Positions 31,654 through 42,499 of a stretch of 64,000 nucleotides of DNA are shown piece by piece. The first letter of the stretch is position 1. The number at the start of each line of letters is the position of its first letter. This DNA is from Liriodendron chinense. Its lineage: Eukaryota; Streptophyta; Magnoliopsida; Magnoliales; Magnoliaceae. The stretch is from positions 1 to 64,000 of the forward strand of contig PVNU02001883.1 in NCBI GenBank assembly GCA_003013855.2, given 5' to 3'. The notes below the pieces were generated by a model. It was not told the DNA's origin and did not search any database. It was given only the letters and a program-made list of their open reading frames with translations. The translations under genes were made by a program, and so were the position numbers.

Positions 31654-32160
31654 CCTTTCCCCCGTAAGGAGCCCATCCCACGTCTTATATAAGGTTCATT
31701 GGATAGTCTTGGAGCAGATTTAAGCCGTCCAAATGAAAGAGGTTTTAATTTCATGTCATCTCTCTAATTTTGAGGGAAAACTCATCACAAATGGACCACA
31801 CAAGAGGAGACAATTCAAAATCAACTCACAATATTAATGTAAGCGTGGGCCACAAAAAGCTCCAAATTTGTTTTTGAAATGACCCTCTTGTAGGTTCATG
31901 GATGTTTGATTATAGTACACAGATCATATCAGTCGAGGGGTGATACCAATAGTCGATTTTGTGGGGCCTATACCCAATCTCAAAAGGCCATCTCAACTTC
32001 CACATAAAGCTATTATCATAAGAGAGCAATGTGGCAGCGGGTCATTTTGGTCCCATGAAAATCCAAACAGTGCCGGGCTAGACAAAAAATGAACTTGACA
32101 AACTGACCGACATAACAAATGATATCATGAATAGGGGCTTTTTCAACCATTATCCCTATA
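31654..32160. repeat. Dispersed repeat R2 (copy 1)
   Basis: It shares a long colinear match with 63110-63520: CCCA.GTCTTAT, TCATTGG.T.GTCTTG, TTTTAATTT.ATGTCATC, GGAAAAACTCATCA, AAAT.AACCGCA-type text, GGCCACAAA.AGCT and CTCTTGT/GCGAG. There are no coding frames. The class is unknown. Confidence 0.55.
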
Positions 32161-32194
32161 TGGGTCATCGGGAGCAGTTTGTGTTACCCGGTTT

Positions 32195-32700
32195 ACAGCT
32201 TAGTCGGTGTTACCCTCAGCGTGGAGCCCACATTGATGATGTGTTGTATATCCACGCCGTCCATCCATTTCTCCATCCAATTTCAAGACGTGGAACCAAA
32301 AATTAAGCAGAATCGAATCTCAGGTGGACCACACCACAGGAAATAGTGGTGTTGAGTGTCTCACCATTAAGAATTTGAAAAGGGCCCATGGTAGGGTTTT
32401 CATAATTTTTATTTTCCATACAGCCTGTTAATAATGTCAAGATGACCTGAATGAAGGAAAAATAAAAAGATCAGCTTGATCCAAACCTTTTGTGGCCCAA
32501 AAAAAGGTTTCTAAAGGTCATTTAATCATTGTTTCTAATGTTATGCTTTACTTGAGATTTGTATCTTCTTAAGGTTTGGGATCACCTCCTAAAATGAGAT
32601 GATAAAGCAGATGGGTGGTGTGGATATACAAAAAATCCATCAAGATGGGCTCTACACGGCTAGGGTAACACCTACTAAGGTGTTACCTGGGTAACAGCCA
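32195..32700. mobile_element. Family A hairpin with GTTACC ends
   Basis: Left: TCGGTGTTACCCTCAGC, GGAGCCCACATTGATGATG. Right: CCATCAAGATGGGCTC, GCTAGGGTAACACC. The central GCCTGTTAATAATGTC is preserved. ACACCTACTAAGGTGTTACC at the right edge is itself a small palindrome. Confidence 0.75.
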
Positions 32701-32765
32701 ACCAGCACCCGTGATAAACGCTTGGTACTATTTACAAACTAGCTGGACCAAACTACCTCTCGACG

Positions 32766-33151
32766 TGGACGCGGATTGCGTCCGACCTTGGTCGGACCTT
32801 TAAGCATCCGACCAAAATTGTTTCGCGATCCACTGTGATGTATCGGTTTATCCAAGCCGTCCATCCCTCTTATAAGATCATGTTAAGGTATGAGCCCAAC
32901 AATATTTAATATCCAAAGCAGTAGTCCACCACACCAAATAGTAAGCTTGGTTGCATTAAATGCTCTTTAAATGCACGCCAAGTTGCATTAAGTGCAAGAG
33001 TTATCTCTGGTGTGGACCATTACACCGTTGGATCTGCCTCAGGTTTGGGTTGGTCCCTTAACATGATCTCAGAAAATTAGTGGACAGCGTGGATAAACTG
33101 ATACATCACGGCGGGCCCTTGTATAGATCTGGTCGGACGCAATCTGTGTCC
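32766..33151. mobile_element. Family B hairpin with 9-bp duplication
   Basis: The left end TGGACGCGGATTGCGTCCG and right end CGGACGCAATCTGTGTCC are inverted. CTCTCGACG (32757-32765) and CTCTCGACA (33152-33160) are the target duplication with one change. The interior carries GCATTAAATGC and GCATTAAGTGCAAG as in the copy at 15688. Confidence 0.85.
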
Positions 33152-33257
33152 CTCTCGACATAAACACTCACGCGCATCTCGGTACCGAAAGGCAAAGTGA
33201 TTTTCTTGCTTTTTATGTCGCAGACATGACCCACCACATCAATGATCATTTATTTAA

Positions 33258-33433
33258 GAGTCCGGATCCTCTGATGAAATCGAGCAGAGAAATCCTGCTC
33301 GTAGCTTCTCTGATTGGTCCAGGTCAGCCTGACTGTGTCAAAGCTGAACTGCTATGACAAAGCCAAAATGAGCTGAACCAATCACAGCAGCAACAGAGGT
33401 TCTCTGCTCGGATTCAACAGAAGATCCGGATTC
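33258..33433. mobile_element. Small Mutator-like MITE, 176 bp, perfect 9-bp duplication
   Basis: GAGTCCGGATCCTCTG at the left and AGAAGATCCGGATTC at the right are inverted, as are inner parts such as GAGCAGAGAA and TTCTCTGCTC. Flanks are TTTATTTAA at 33249-33257 and 33434-33442, identical 9-mers. Inner CTGATTGG/CCAATCA motifs extend the hairpin. It is unrelated in sequence to families A and B. Confidence 0.85.
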
Positions 33434-33544
33434 TTTATTTAAATAAGGGGTTGAGAAACGAATACGTGTGATGGTAGTGATTAAATTTAGACTGCACAAT
33501 TTGCGGCATCCTTCCTTAGTAAGAGAACAACACCATCAATAAAA

Positions 33545-33875
33545 GATGGGGTCCCCAAAAATAAAGCAAATTCAAGGCTCAAGTGGACCACACAGTGGGG
33601 GTTGAAGTCCCACCATTAAAAACTTCTTGTAAGCGGCAAAAGTTTTGGATCAATCTAATATTTGTTTTTTCGCTTCATTCATTCAGTCTTTATGACCTTA
33701 TGGGCAAGTTGGAAGGCAAATAAACATCATGGTGGCGCCTAAGAAGGTTTAGGCTTCCTATGACACGTTTCAATCAAGCGTTGGACCTGCCTAATTTTAA
33801 GACTCATACCCAAAAATGATTAAAAAAATGGATGGCAGAGATAAAACTCATACATCACGGTGGGCCAATAGGGAC
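33545..33875. mobile_element. Family A hairpin, left end eroded
   Basis: CAAGTGGACCACACAGTGG, CCACCATTAAAAACTTC, GACCTTATGGGCAAG and the right end ACATCACGGTGGGCC are present. Confidence 0.65.
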
Positions 33876-33947
33876 CTGCATTTAATGTGTCCAGCGAAAT
33901 AGGATGCAATCACTTCCAGATCCAAAGCAACTACGGGGATTGTTGGT

Positions 33948-34504
33948 CGACGGGGATTAGCTACTGACAGGTTGAGTAGTTATCTGGCCACTGAAGTGAC
34001 GTCACCAACTTCAGTGGGCTCCACCATAATATATGAGTTGTACCCATGCGATCGATTCATTTAAAGAGATCATTTTAGAGCATGAACTAAAGAATGCGAC
34101 ACATCCAAAGCTCAAGTGGACCCCACAAAAAAAAAATAGCAGGGACAGTGATGCAACTGTTGAAACCTTCCTGGGGTCTACCATGATGTTTATTTGAGAT
34201 CCATTCTGTTCATAAGTTCACACAGACATGGAGTAAGGGAAAACACAAATATCAACTTGATGGAAAACTTCTATGCCCCCAGAAGTTTTCAATGGTATGA
34301 AATCAATTCCCACTGTTTTCTATGGTGGGATCCACTTGAGCTTTGGATATGTCTTGTTCTTTATTCCATCTCCTAAAATTATCTCTCGAAATGGATGGAC
34401 GGTGTGAATACAACACATACATCACAGTGGGTCCCACAAAAGTTGGTGATGTCACTTTAGTAGCGAGATAGATACCCAACCTGTCAGTAGCTAATCCGCG
34501 TCCC
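33948..34504. mobile_element. Family A hairpin with long ends and 8-bp duplication
   Basis: Left CGACGGGGATTAGCTACTGA, CAGGTTGAGTAGTTATC and CACTGAAGTGACGTCACC are mirrored by right GGTGATGTCACTTTAGTAG, GATACCCAACCTGTCAG and TAGCTAATCCGCGTCCC. TTGTTGGT occurs at 33940-33947 and 34505-34512, giving an 8-bp target duplication. This is the best-preserved family A copy in the window. Confidence 0.85.
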
Positions 34505-34584
34505 TTGTTGGTTGTGCTAGTAGAAACATACTCGGAAAAATAATCAGGTTGCACACCTGTACGTACCTACATGAGAGGTGGCGT

Positions 34585-35010
34585 GGCTTCGGTGGATCCT
34601 TAGTCCACAAGGTCGTGGAATCCTGACGGTGGGGCCGACTGTGATGTGTGCCACTTCTACCCATCCATTCATTTTGGCAGCTAAGAAGTATATAATTGTA
34701 AAACCACTGGAAACCGTGGTGATTGACCATTAAAAACTTCTTTTGGGCCATAGGAGTTTTGTATCAAGCTAATATTTGTGTGGTCCGTTCATCTGAGACA
34801 AATAAACATTCCGGTTGCCTCCAAGAAGTTTTTAATGATGGTTATTCAATCACAACTGTTTCCTGTGGTGTGGACCACCTAAGATTTGGATCTACATAAT
34901 TTTTTAAATTATGCCCTAAAATGTACTATCAAAATGGATGGATAGCATGGATGTAAGGCACATACATCATCTTGGGCCCCACAATTAAGGATTCACAACC
35001 TCGGTGGTGC
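34585..35010. mobile_element. Family A hairpin MITE
   Basis: Left CTTCGGTGGATCC...GGTGGGGCCGACTGTGATG faces right TACATCATCTTGGGCCCC...CCTCGGTGGTGCC. An internal deletion has shortened the left arm. Confidence 0.7.
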
Positions 35011-35033
35011 CTTCAAGGTTATCCACGAAAAAT

Positions 35034-35115
35034 AAATAAAACAAACAAACAAATAATAAAAAGAGGAAGAAAGAAAAGAAAAGAAAAGAAAAGAACATAG
35101 AAGAAAAGAGAAAGC
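35034..35115. repeat. Purine-rich simple repeat (AAAGA)n
   Basis: AAAC/AAAT units pass into a run of AAAGA units near 35072-35096, followed by further purine-rich sequence. Simple-sequence repeat. Confidence 0.85.
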
Positions 35116-36024
35116 AACATTGTTAAGTGAGGCTATGTTTTAGTGGACTGAGGAATGCTTATGGTAGGTTGTTGACTATTGTAGTTATTCTGCACAAAGA
35201 GTTTCTAATTTCGATTTTCTTCTATTTAAAGAGATGTAATCCGGCATTAAAGTCGCCTCGTGAGGAGTTTTTCCACATAAAATTCCGTTGCAGGGCTCCT
35301 AATCTCAACACTTATCGCCTACCATTAATAGCTTCTTATAGGCTGCTGGTAGTCGACAAATAAAGACTTGACCAGCTGGGCTAATAGGCTAACTTGTAAA
35401 GTGTTTACAATATATAAAATATATTAACACCAAATAGAGCTTGGGATGGTACATCCCAACAAAATTGCAAATCACATAAGAAGTACTTGATTTTCTTTTG
35501 GTACCCTAGGTAGGAGAGCATCGAAGCATGCACTTATTGAATGAATTGGAAATCCTCTACCCATAAGGAAATCTTGAAATTTTTAATGGGGGAGATCTCA
35601 TCCTTCCCTCTTGTGGGGTGTATTTGATGATCAATCAAGCTACTTTTATTTATTTAGTTTTGTTTTTTGAGGCCATAAGAGGATATCAAAGGAAGCACAT
35701 GATGGATAAATTAGAAGTGCCATACATATTACAATATGCCCTACATATCACGAGTTTATCAACCATTATGTTCTATTATGTATAATATATATTTTTATAA
35801 TTTTTATTTTTAGCTATAAGACTTTATGTGGAATTTGTAACTTAGCTTTTTATCAGGTTTTAGATTACATCTAAGAGTTATAAAGCCTTTACAAGCAAAT
35901 GTAGGTATCCAAACCATCCCGGCAAGTTGATTACCTATAATCCGTTTCCAAATTAAAGATTTACCAACATTCAATCGACCCTGGTTAAAGTAATTGTTTG
36001 CTGAGCAATTATTAAAGTTGTCAC
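35116..36024. other. Intergenic DNA, weak Copia LTR similarity
   Basis: GAGGAGTTTTTCCACATAAA (35260s) resembles the TTTTTCCA.GTTAAATTC text near the end of the Copia LTR at 21180, hinting at an eroded LTR. No coding region was recognised; TATATAATATAT-type AT runs occur near 35780. Confidence 0.35.
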
Positions 36025-36224
36025 TCGCCGTTGGGCGCGGATTAGCTATTGAACACTTTAGTAGCGTTACTGCTACTGAAGTGATGTGGCTGAGCTTCAT
36101 TGGTGAAAAAGTCGGGGCCCACTTCGAAGCAATAAATGCTCTTCCGTCACCAAAAGAAACGCCGTTTACAGGTCGTGTTTGTACTCGACCACAATAGAAA
36201 ACACTGTTTCCTCTCATTTTTCCC

Positions 36225-36735
36225 TTCCCAACACGGAAGCGAATTGCGTACTGAGTAGACTAAACTCTGCGGGGTCCACCGTGATTTATGTATTTCATCC
36301 ACTCCGTTCGTCCATTTTAAAAGATAATTTTATGGCTTGAGACAAAATCTAAAGCATATAATAATCTTAAGTGGACCACATCACAGGAAACAATGTGATT
36401 TGAACTTGTACCATTGAAAAATTCTTGAGGGCTGCGGAAGTTTTGGATCAAGCTGATTTTTTTTTTCCCCTTCATCGACGTCTGTGTGATCTTATGAACA
36501 GGTTAGATGACAAATAAACATCACTGTGGGCCCTAGAAAGGTTTCAATGGTGGAAATCATTATAACCACTGTTTCTTGTGTATGGTCCACTTGACTTTTG
36601 GATATACTTCAATTTTGGTTTCAACCCTTTAAATGATCTGTAAAAGAGGATGGATGGTGTAGATAAACTACATACATTTACAGTGGGCCCAACTGAGTTT
36701 ACTCAGTGAGCATACTGAGTAACTCAGAACGCAAT
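36225..36735. mobile_element. Family A hairpin (inside left part of the inverted repeat)
   Basis: The left end GGAAGCGAATTGCGTACTGA and right end ACTGAGTAACTCAGAACGCA are inverted. GGGGTCCACCGTGATTTATG and TACAGTGGGCCCAACTGAG flank the arms. The centre has GATCTTATGAACAGG. Confidence 0.75.
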
Positions 36736-36744
36736 CTGATTTTC

Positions 36745-37218
36745 CCCCAGCAGGGCTACCTCTTCCTCTCTCTGTTTTTCTTGACCCGGAAACTCATTAG
36801 AGCTTCAGGTATTTCTCTCATAAACCCTATTTTTATTTTTTTCCCCAAGTCTTTTAAGAGGTGGGATTTTCTTGTGATGATTTGGGTCATACTTTTCTAG
36901 AGTTCTGAATTTGTCCTGTTTTGGATTTAAATTTCTATTTGGAAGCTAGGGCCACCGGATGACCGGACTTTCACGGCACATCTCCACATCTCCACGTCAG
37001 AAACTCAGTAATGGCAGCGACCTCATTTGGCTTGATTGGATACCATCTGTTTGGTGTATGGAATAGTGACAGGAGGTTTGATGGTGTGAACGACCGTGCT
37101 AGCTTCATACCTTTTACGGTGATTTAAATAGCCAGCCATTAGAAGTTGCCTAAAGATTACTACAGCGAATTTCTTCAGGAAGCATACCTACTAATCAGAT
37201 TGTTGACACTAGGTGCAT
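36745..37218 (+). other. Spacer of the inverted repeat; possible captured host sequence
   Basis: This 470-bp piece has no MITE motifs. A 5'-UTR-like CT-rich leader is followed by a possible splice donor (TTCAG|GTATTTCTC, 36805). At 37011 an ATG opens MAATSFGLIGYHLFGVWNSD, RFDGVNDRASFIPFTVI, and after two stops the frame gives KLPKDYYSEFLQEAYLLI. I do not recognise the protein. It may be a captured gene fragment or just the original genomic spacer. Confidence 0.35.
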
Positions 37219-37591
37219 ATTTTTCAATGGTACAAGTTCAAATCACATTGTTTCCTGTGGTGTGGTCCACTTAAGATTATTATATGCTTTAGATTTTGTC
37301 TCAAGCCATAAAATTATCTTTTAAAATGGACGAACGGAGTGGATGAAATACATAAATCACGGTGGACCCCGCAGAGTTTAGTTTACTCAGAACGCAATCC
37401 GCTTCCGTGTTGGGGAGGGAAAAATGAGAGGAACCAGTGTTTTCTATTGTGGGCGAGTACAAACACGACCTGTAAGCGGAGTTTCTTTTGGTGATGGAAG
37501 AGCATTTATTGCTTCCAAGTGGGCCCCGACTTTTTCACCAATGAAGCTCGGCCACATCACTTCAGTAGCAGTAATGCTATTGAAGTGTTGG

Positions 37592-38125
37592 AAGCGGATT
37601 GCGTACTCAGTAACTCCGCTAGTGTGCGGAGTAAACTTTGTGGGGCCCACAGTGATTTATGTATTTTATTCACTCCGTCCATCCATCTTAACAGAAAATT
37701 TTAGGTATGGTGCCAAAAAATGAAGCATATAAATATCTAAAGTGGACCACACCACAAGAAAAGTGTGAACTGAATGTCTACCATTGAAAAATTGTCAGAG
37801 GACACAGAAGTTTTGGATTAAGCTGATATTTGTGTTTTCCATTCATCCATATCCATGTGATCTTATGAACAGGTTGGATGACAAATAAACATCACTGTAG
37901 GGCCTGGGAAGGTTTCAACGGTCGAAATCATTATTCCCACTTTTTCCTATGACATGGTCCACTTGAGATTTGGATATGCTTAAATTTTGGGCTCAACCAC
38001 TAAAATGAGCTAAAAAAACATATGGACGGAATAGATAAAGCACATACATTCTAGGTGGGCCCAACTGAGTTTACTCTGCACGATAAGAGCGTCCGGAGTA
38101 ACTCTGCAAGCAATATGATTCCCTA
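37592..38125. mobile_element. Family A hairpin MITE
   Basis: Left GAAGCGGATTGCGTACTCAG, TTGTGGGGCCCACAGTG; right CTAGGTGGGCCCAACTG, GTAACTCTGCAAGCAATATG. It abuts the right arm of the inverted repeat. Confidence 0.75.
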
Positions 38126-38149
38126 ATCCGCGCCCCTGGCCGTTGCACG

Positions 38150-38560
38150 AGAGACCAAGGACAGAAAGGTTTGAAGTGTAAACCTCATCTTGATTTCTAA
38201 CACTGCTCCGTATATGTATGGAAGAAATGTGTGAATCTAAACCATTGAACTTATCAATCATACGGACTTTGTTTGTTATCTTGAAAAATGAGTTTAATTT
38301 CAACAAACATGTATATATCCAGCAATCAGAGGCAACGATTGTTCAAACAATAGGAATTTGAGGGCGTGAATTAATAACAGTAGGTTTCACAATTTAATTG
38401 ATTTAATTTAATTAAATGTATATCACATGTATGAGGTTTTAGGGGCAGCGTATTAAGCGTCATGAGACTACTGGTATCATAATCCAGTTTCTTCTTCTAA
38501 TGTGAAGTCATTTGAGTTAATGTATATTGAAATTAATACGTTTTGAACAATCTCTCTTCA
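38150..38560. repeat. Dispersed repeat R3 (longest copy)
   Basis: It matches parts of 14815-14990 and 29720-29890. Landmarks are GTGTGAATCTAAACCATTG, TTATCTTGAAAAATGAG, CAAACAATAGGAATTTG and TATATCACATGTATGAGG. The class is unknown and no coding frame is conserved. Confidence 0.5.
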
Positions 38561-38659
38561 CCGACACCCAATAGGTACTTCCTCGGCCCCTCTTCAGGTA
38601 GACATGCATGATGTCTAGGGCACCTATTGTGTAGACTGACATTGTGGCCTGTCCCCAGC

Positions 38660-39345
38660 TAGTAACGGTTAGGAGCTCTGAGGGCCACCATGATGTATAG
38701 GTTTTATCCACCATCCATTTTGCAATATCATTTTTAGGATACAAGACCAAAAATAATGAAGATCCAATGATCAAGTGGACTGATAATGATACCCACTGTT
38801 GAAATCTTCCTAGGGCCCACCGTGATGGTTAATTGACATCCAACCTGTTCATAAGGTTACATAGACCTGGATAAAGGGAAAACACAAACATCAGCATGAT
38901 TCAAAACTTTTGGCCCCCAAATTTAATTTTTTCAACAATAGGAGTTTATTCCTCACTCTGTGGTGCAGTTTACCCTTGAAACTTCCTCTCTTTTCTCTTT
39001 TGGAAAGGACGCTTGAATTAATATCTCAAATCTGAAGAATTCGGGCGGTGGAGACCAAACAAAAGCCCGATCTCCACCTCTACTATCTCTACAAACAAAG
39101 AAAGGAATCAGAAACACCGCCCAGCAACACAAAACAAAGAAGAGCGACAACTAAATCCTCCTAATATAGCCTAATAGAGCCGAAGACTAAACCCTTGAAA
39201 CTCCCTTATTTTTTGGCTAGCCGAAGACTAAACCCTTGAAACTTCCTTATTTTTTGGCTTATACACTTAAATGATATGACAAAAACGATGGACAGTTTGG
39301 ATAAAATGCATGCATCACGGTGGCTCCTCAGAGGCGTAGCCCATT
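38660..39345. mobile_element. Family A hairpin interrupted by a LINE-like insertion
   Basis: Left GGGCCACCATGATGTATAGG and right GCATCACGGTGGCTCC bracket the unit. About 38980-39178 is foreign sequence. The hairpin resumes at TTATTTTTTGGCTTATAC. Confidence 0.7.
38980..39262 (-). mobile_element. Short 5'-truncated LINE-like insertion with repeated target site
   Basis: On the minus strand the insert ends TTCAAGCGTCCTTTCCAAAA, a LINE-like 3' end next to a short A-rich tail. ACCCTTGAAACTTCC precedes it (about 38971) and ACCCTTGAAACTCCC follows it, suggesting a target duplication. The unit GCCGAAGACTAAACCCTTGA plus CTTATTTTTTGGCTT is then tandemly duplicated (about 39179-39262), so the site was copied twice. 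Confidence 0.45.
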
Positions 39346-39640
39346 CCTAGATAGGTACAGAAGGGTAGTGCCCAATCCACGACCCTTTCTCTTGTGCTCT
39401 TCGTGGTCCACACCATTAGAAAAGTCAGCGTGCCGTGATAAGGCTGAGAAAATTGGCGTGATGTGATAAGGAAGAGAAAAGCATACGCTAATACACATGA
39501 TGTGACAAGGTTGAGAAAAGCAAACGAGCAATGAGTAAATTTAGACCGCCCAATTTGTTACCTGTCTGCTTGCGTACATCCTGACCGATCGATCCTTAGG
39601 TGGTTCCTTCAAAGTAATTAAAATAATAATAATAATAATA
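39346..39640. other. Intergenic DNA with internal near-repeats and (AAT)n
   Basis: GTGATAAGG.TGAGAAAA-type units recur three times between 39430 and 39520. An AATAAT microsatellite lies at about 39616-39648. No gene was recognised. Confidence 0.5.
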
Positions 39641-40505
39641 AATAATAAAATAGAAACATGTAGTACTGTTAATTGAGAGTAATTAATGGTTATAGAGGAA
39701 GTGCAGATGCCTTGTGTTGAAGAGAGCTGGTAGATCCAACACCATACATAACCCTTAAGAAGAAATTATTTTATTTTACAGCTGCCCTGCATTAGTTGTA
39801 ATTTGCACACGTCATGCGACAGTTTCTAATAGTGGGCTTGCTTTAAGGCTGCCATTGAATAGAACATACACACCATTGTAGGCCCCACACGCATTTCATA
39901 TTGACATGGGCATTAGTTCCGAAATTTCCAAGTATTGGCCGTGAAATTTCAGTGAAACTGGTGACCTTATCCCTCACAGCGTCCAGCTCTTCTTATGTAA
40001 TTCATAAAAAGAAATTCAGAAAAAATCCATTTTTCATATAGGTCTCCTTCGTATCTGTCATCCTTCGTGAATTTCTGCACAGAACTTCGTTGGGGAGAAT
40101 TCGTGGATCGTGGGTTCTGTGGACTGGAAGTCTTAAGGTATGAAAAAGGTGAAGTAAATGATTTTTTTTTCCTTTGATTTTCTTGCCTATTTTAGTCTTT
40201 GCTGATTCACATGGGACTCCAAGTGCCTCATACTGTATGGAGAGTTTTGAAGATCGAATCATCAAAATGAGAAATTTTGGGGAAATTTTTGAAAATTCGA
40301 TTTTCCATTTCTTTTAGTTTAAATTAAGTAATTGTAGCTCCATTTTCTAATATGATGATCAGGAGGGACTGATCTATCGAGTAGTGTCCATCTTTCCATT
40401 TTTCTAAACAAAATATATTTAAAAATTAGGAGTTTTTCATATGACTGCCCATCGTTTGGGCTATGGAACTAAAACCTTATGCTTTTAAACTATTTCGAAA
40501 AACCA
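39641..40505. other. Intergenic DNA, no gene seen
   Basis: The GC-moderate stretch 39950-40140 looks like a transcript leader but has no coding frame with known motifs. The 87-residue minus-strand frame (40002-40265) was examined without recognisable domain. Confidence 0.35.
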
Positions 40506-40509
40506 CCTG

Positions 40510-41022
40510 GGAGGAGCGGATTAGGTGAGATCCAAATCCACCGAGGTGGGGGCGCCTGACTATGGGGCTCACAGTAATGTATGTGCCTTAAATCCACACC
40601 GTTCAACCATTTTGAAAGCTCATTTTAGGGCACAATACCAAAATTGAAGTTGACTCAATGCTTAGGTGGACCCACACCACATGAAATAGTCGTGATTGAA
40701 TCCCCCACCATTAAAAACATCATGGATTCCACCAGAATGTTTAATTTCCATCCAACCTGTTGATAAACTCACAAAACCCTAGATGAAGAGACCACACAAA
40801 TATCATCTTGATCAAAAGCTTTTGTGGCCCATAGGTAATTTTTAATGGTTAATCACCATTGTTTCTTGTACTATGGTCCATTTGGGATTTAGAACTGCTT
40901 TATTTTTAGATCATGCCCTAAAATGAGCTTTCAATATGGATGGACGGCATAGATGTAGTCACATATGTCACAGTGGGCCCCATAGTCAGAGGTCCCACCC
41001 ACTTAATCCGCTCCCTTTTAGT
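40510..41022. mobile_element. Family A hairpin with GGAGCGGATTAGGTGAG ends
   Basis: Left GGAGCGGATTAGGTGAGATC and right CCACTTAATCCGCTCCC are inverted. Arms include GTGGACCCACACCACATG and CTATGGTCCATTTGGG, with the centre CCATCCAACCTGTTGATAAA. Confidence 0.75.
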
Positions 41023-41245
41023 GTGGTAAGGTTTTCCTAGTAAAAAAAAATGTTTCCGTTAAAATAGCACTGACCTTTTGTGATATGACACAATTAGCCC
41101 ATGCCTTCAATCTCAATAGTTATAGCCCCTTGTAACCTTTTTAGATTTTCTTCAGACCATTTTACCCCTCGTCTCGAAATTTAAATGTCCATCTTTATAT
41201 GTAAGAGCAGCAAGCCACCTCAATGTGAAAATGGCCAACTCAAAG

Positions 41246-41745
41246 TGTCGTAAATGGGTTAGCGGACCCGATGGGGTACCTAGACCCAACCCATTTAGAC
41301 CCAATCCAGACTCGACCCGTTTGTTAAATGGTACAGGTCTAGGTCCAACAACAGGCCTAGTTGCTAAACGGGTTTGGATCTAGTTTCCTTTATATTAGGC
41401 CCGACCTGACTCGACTCGATCCAAATCCATTTAGTAAATGGGCGGGTTTGGTCTATGTTGCATTGGACCCATCTAGGTCTAGACCCATCCATACTTGATT
41501 TTAAGCGTGGTAAAAAATGCTTACATGCCAAATTCAGACCCATATCCATTAGACTTAAATAGGTCTAGGTGGATCTTCCTCTGCTAGACCCAGACCCATT
41601 TATCAATAGGTCAAATGGGGTTGACTCAAACCTGCCCATTTAGTAAAAGGGTTTAGGTCTAAAATTTGGACCCAGGCCCATTTAGTAAATGGGCGGGACT
41701 AGTTTTGGCCTAACCCGCCCCAGACCCGACCATTTACATCCTTAC
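41246..41745. mobile_element. Nested element rich in CCCATTTAGTAAATGGG
   Basis: GTAAATGGGTTAGCGG at the left and GACCATTTACATCC at the right are inverted. Inside, CCATTTAGTAAATGGG and GGTCTAGACCC palindromes repeat. It has the same style as the hAT-like elements at 26508, 48405 and 49663 (short ends, subterminal motif array), but no target duplication was confirmed. Confidence 0.55.
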
Positions 41746-42005
41746 CTGCTCATTCAATGATCAAAATGGTTCATTACAATTGGACAGTTGTGAAACCCTA
41801 GAAGTGGGGTTTCTGCGTAACCTTTCAAACTCTCTATGGGCCACATCTCCATAAGTAGATCTGTCTATTTAGAAATTGTTTCCACCAGTGTACTCCACCT
41901 ATCTCTCTTTTTTCTCTTAAACTTGGTCAAACCCCACTAAATTAAAAACCCTTCCATATGAATGGGATGGATCTTCATCATGACAATAAGGTGGACCCTA
42001 AACAC

Positions 42006-42499
42006 CAAACCTCAAATCCACATATAAGGCGAGCCATGTGTCTCATTAGCTCGTTGATGGCCTCTGTGGCTCACCAATGAGACACATTGTTCCAACTTGG
42101 AACACAAGGTTCCCACCTGGAAGTCATGGCTCGTGGATGAGACACATGGCTTGCCCATGGACTCTATGACTTGCTGATGAAACATATAAATTACAATGGA
42201 ACACATGGTTCGCTGAAGATACACATGGCTCACTAATGGTCTCTGTGGCTCGTCGATGAGGCACAAATTCCATCAGGAATACATGGCTCGCTGTTGAGAC
42301 ACATGGCTTGTTGATGGCCTCTGTAGCTTGCCGATGAGACACATTGTTCCAACCAAGAACACATGGCATGCCGATAGACACATTGATTTTTGATGGCTTA
42401 TGTGACTTGCTGATGAGGCACATAGTTCCAACTTGGAACACAAGGTTCCCACTTGAAAGTGATGGCTCGCTAATGAGACACATGACTTACATTATATGG
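42006..42499. repeat. Irregular tandem array in the foldback loop
   Basis: Roughly 20-bp units on the theme GATGAGACACATGGCTCGCT recur about twenty times with variation. A higher-order unit (GGCCTCTGTGGCT...GAGACACATTGTTCCAAC...AACACAAGGTTCCCAC) occurs near 42060 and again near 42320-42450. Long open frames across it (for example 42124-42483 minus) are a by-product of the periodicity. Confidence 0.75.

Larger units (their letters stand above)
36052..37590. repeat. Large inverted repeat, about 370-bp arms, 796-bp spacer
   Basis: The left arm 36052-36422 reappears as its reverse complement at 37219-37590. Shared landmarks read outside-in are TACTGCTACTGAAGTGATG, AAAAAGTCGGGGCCCACTT, TAAATGCTCTTCC.TCACC, ACCTGTAAGCGG, AACACGGAAGC and CTAAAGCATATAATAATC. 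Both arms contain the left half of a family A hairpin plus about 180 bp outside it. The similarity is far higher than between ordinary family A copies, so the inversion is younger than those elements. Confidence 0.8.

Noticed and set aside
35810..36217. 135-residue minus-strand frame with strong copy at 37424
   Set aside because: The similarity comes from the 370-bp inverted repeat; the frames diverge outside it.
42124..42483. 119-residue minus-strand open frame with repeated CLIxxP/SHR motifs
   Set aside because: It lies wholly in the tandem array of the foldback loop; the open frame and the repeat motifs follow from the DNA periodicity.
42006..42499. CRISPR-like appearance of alternating repeats
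   Set aside because: Units are diverged and directly adjacent with no unique spacers, and the sequence is plant nuclear.
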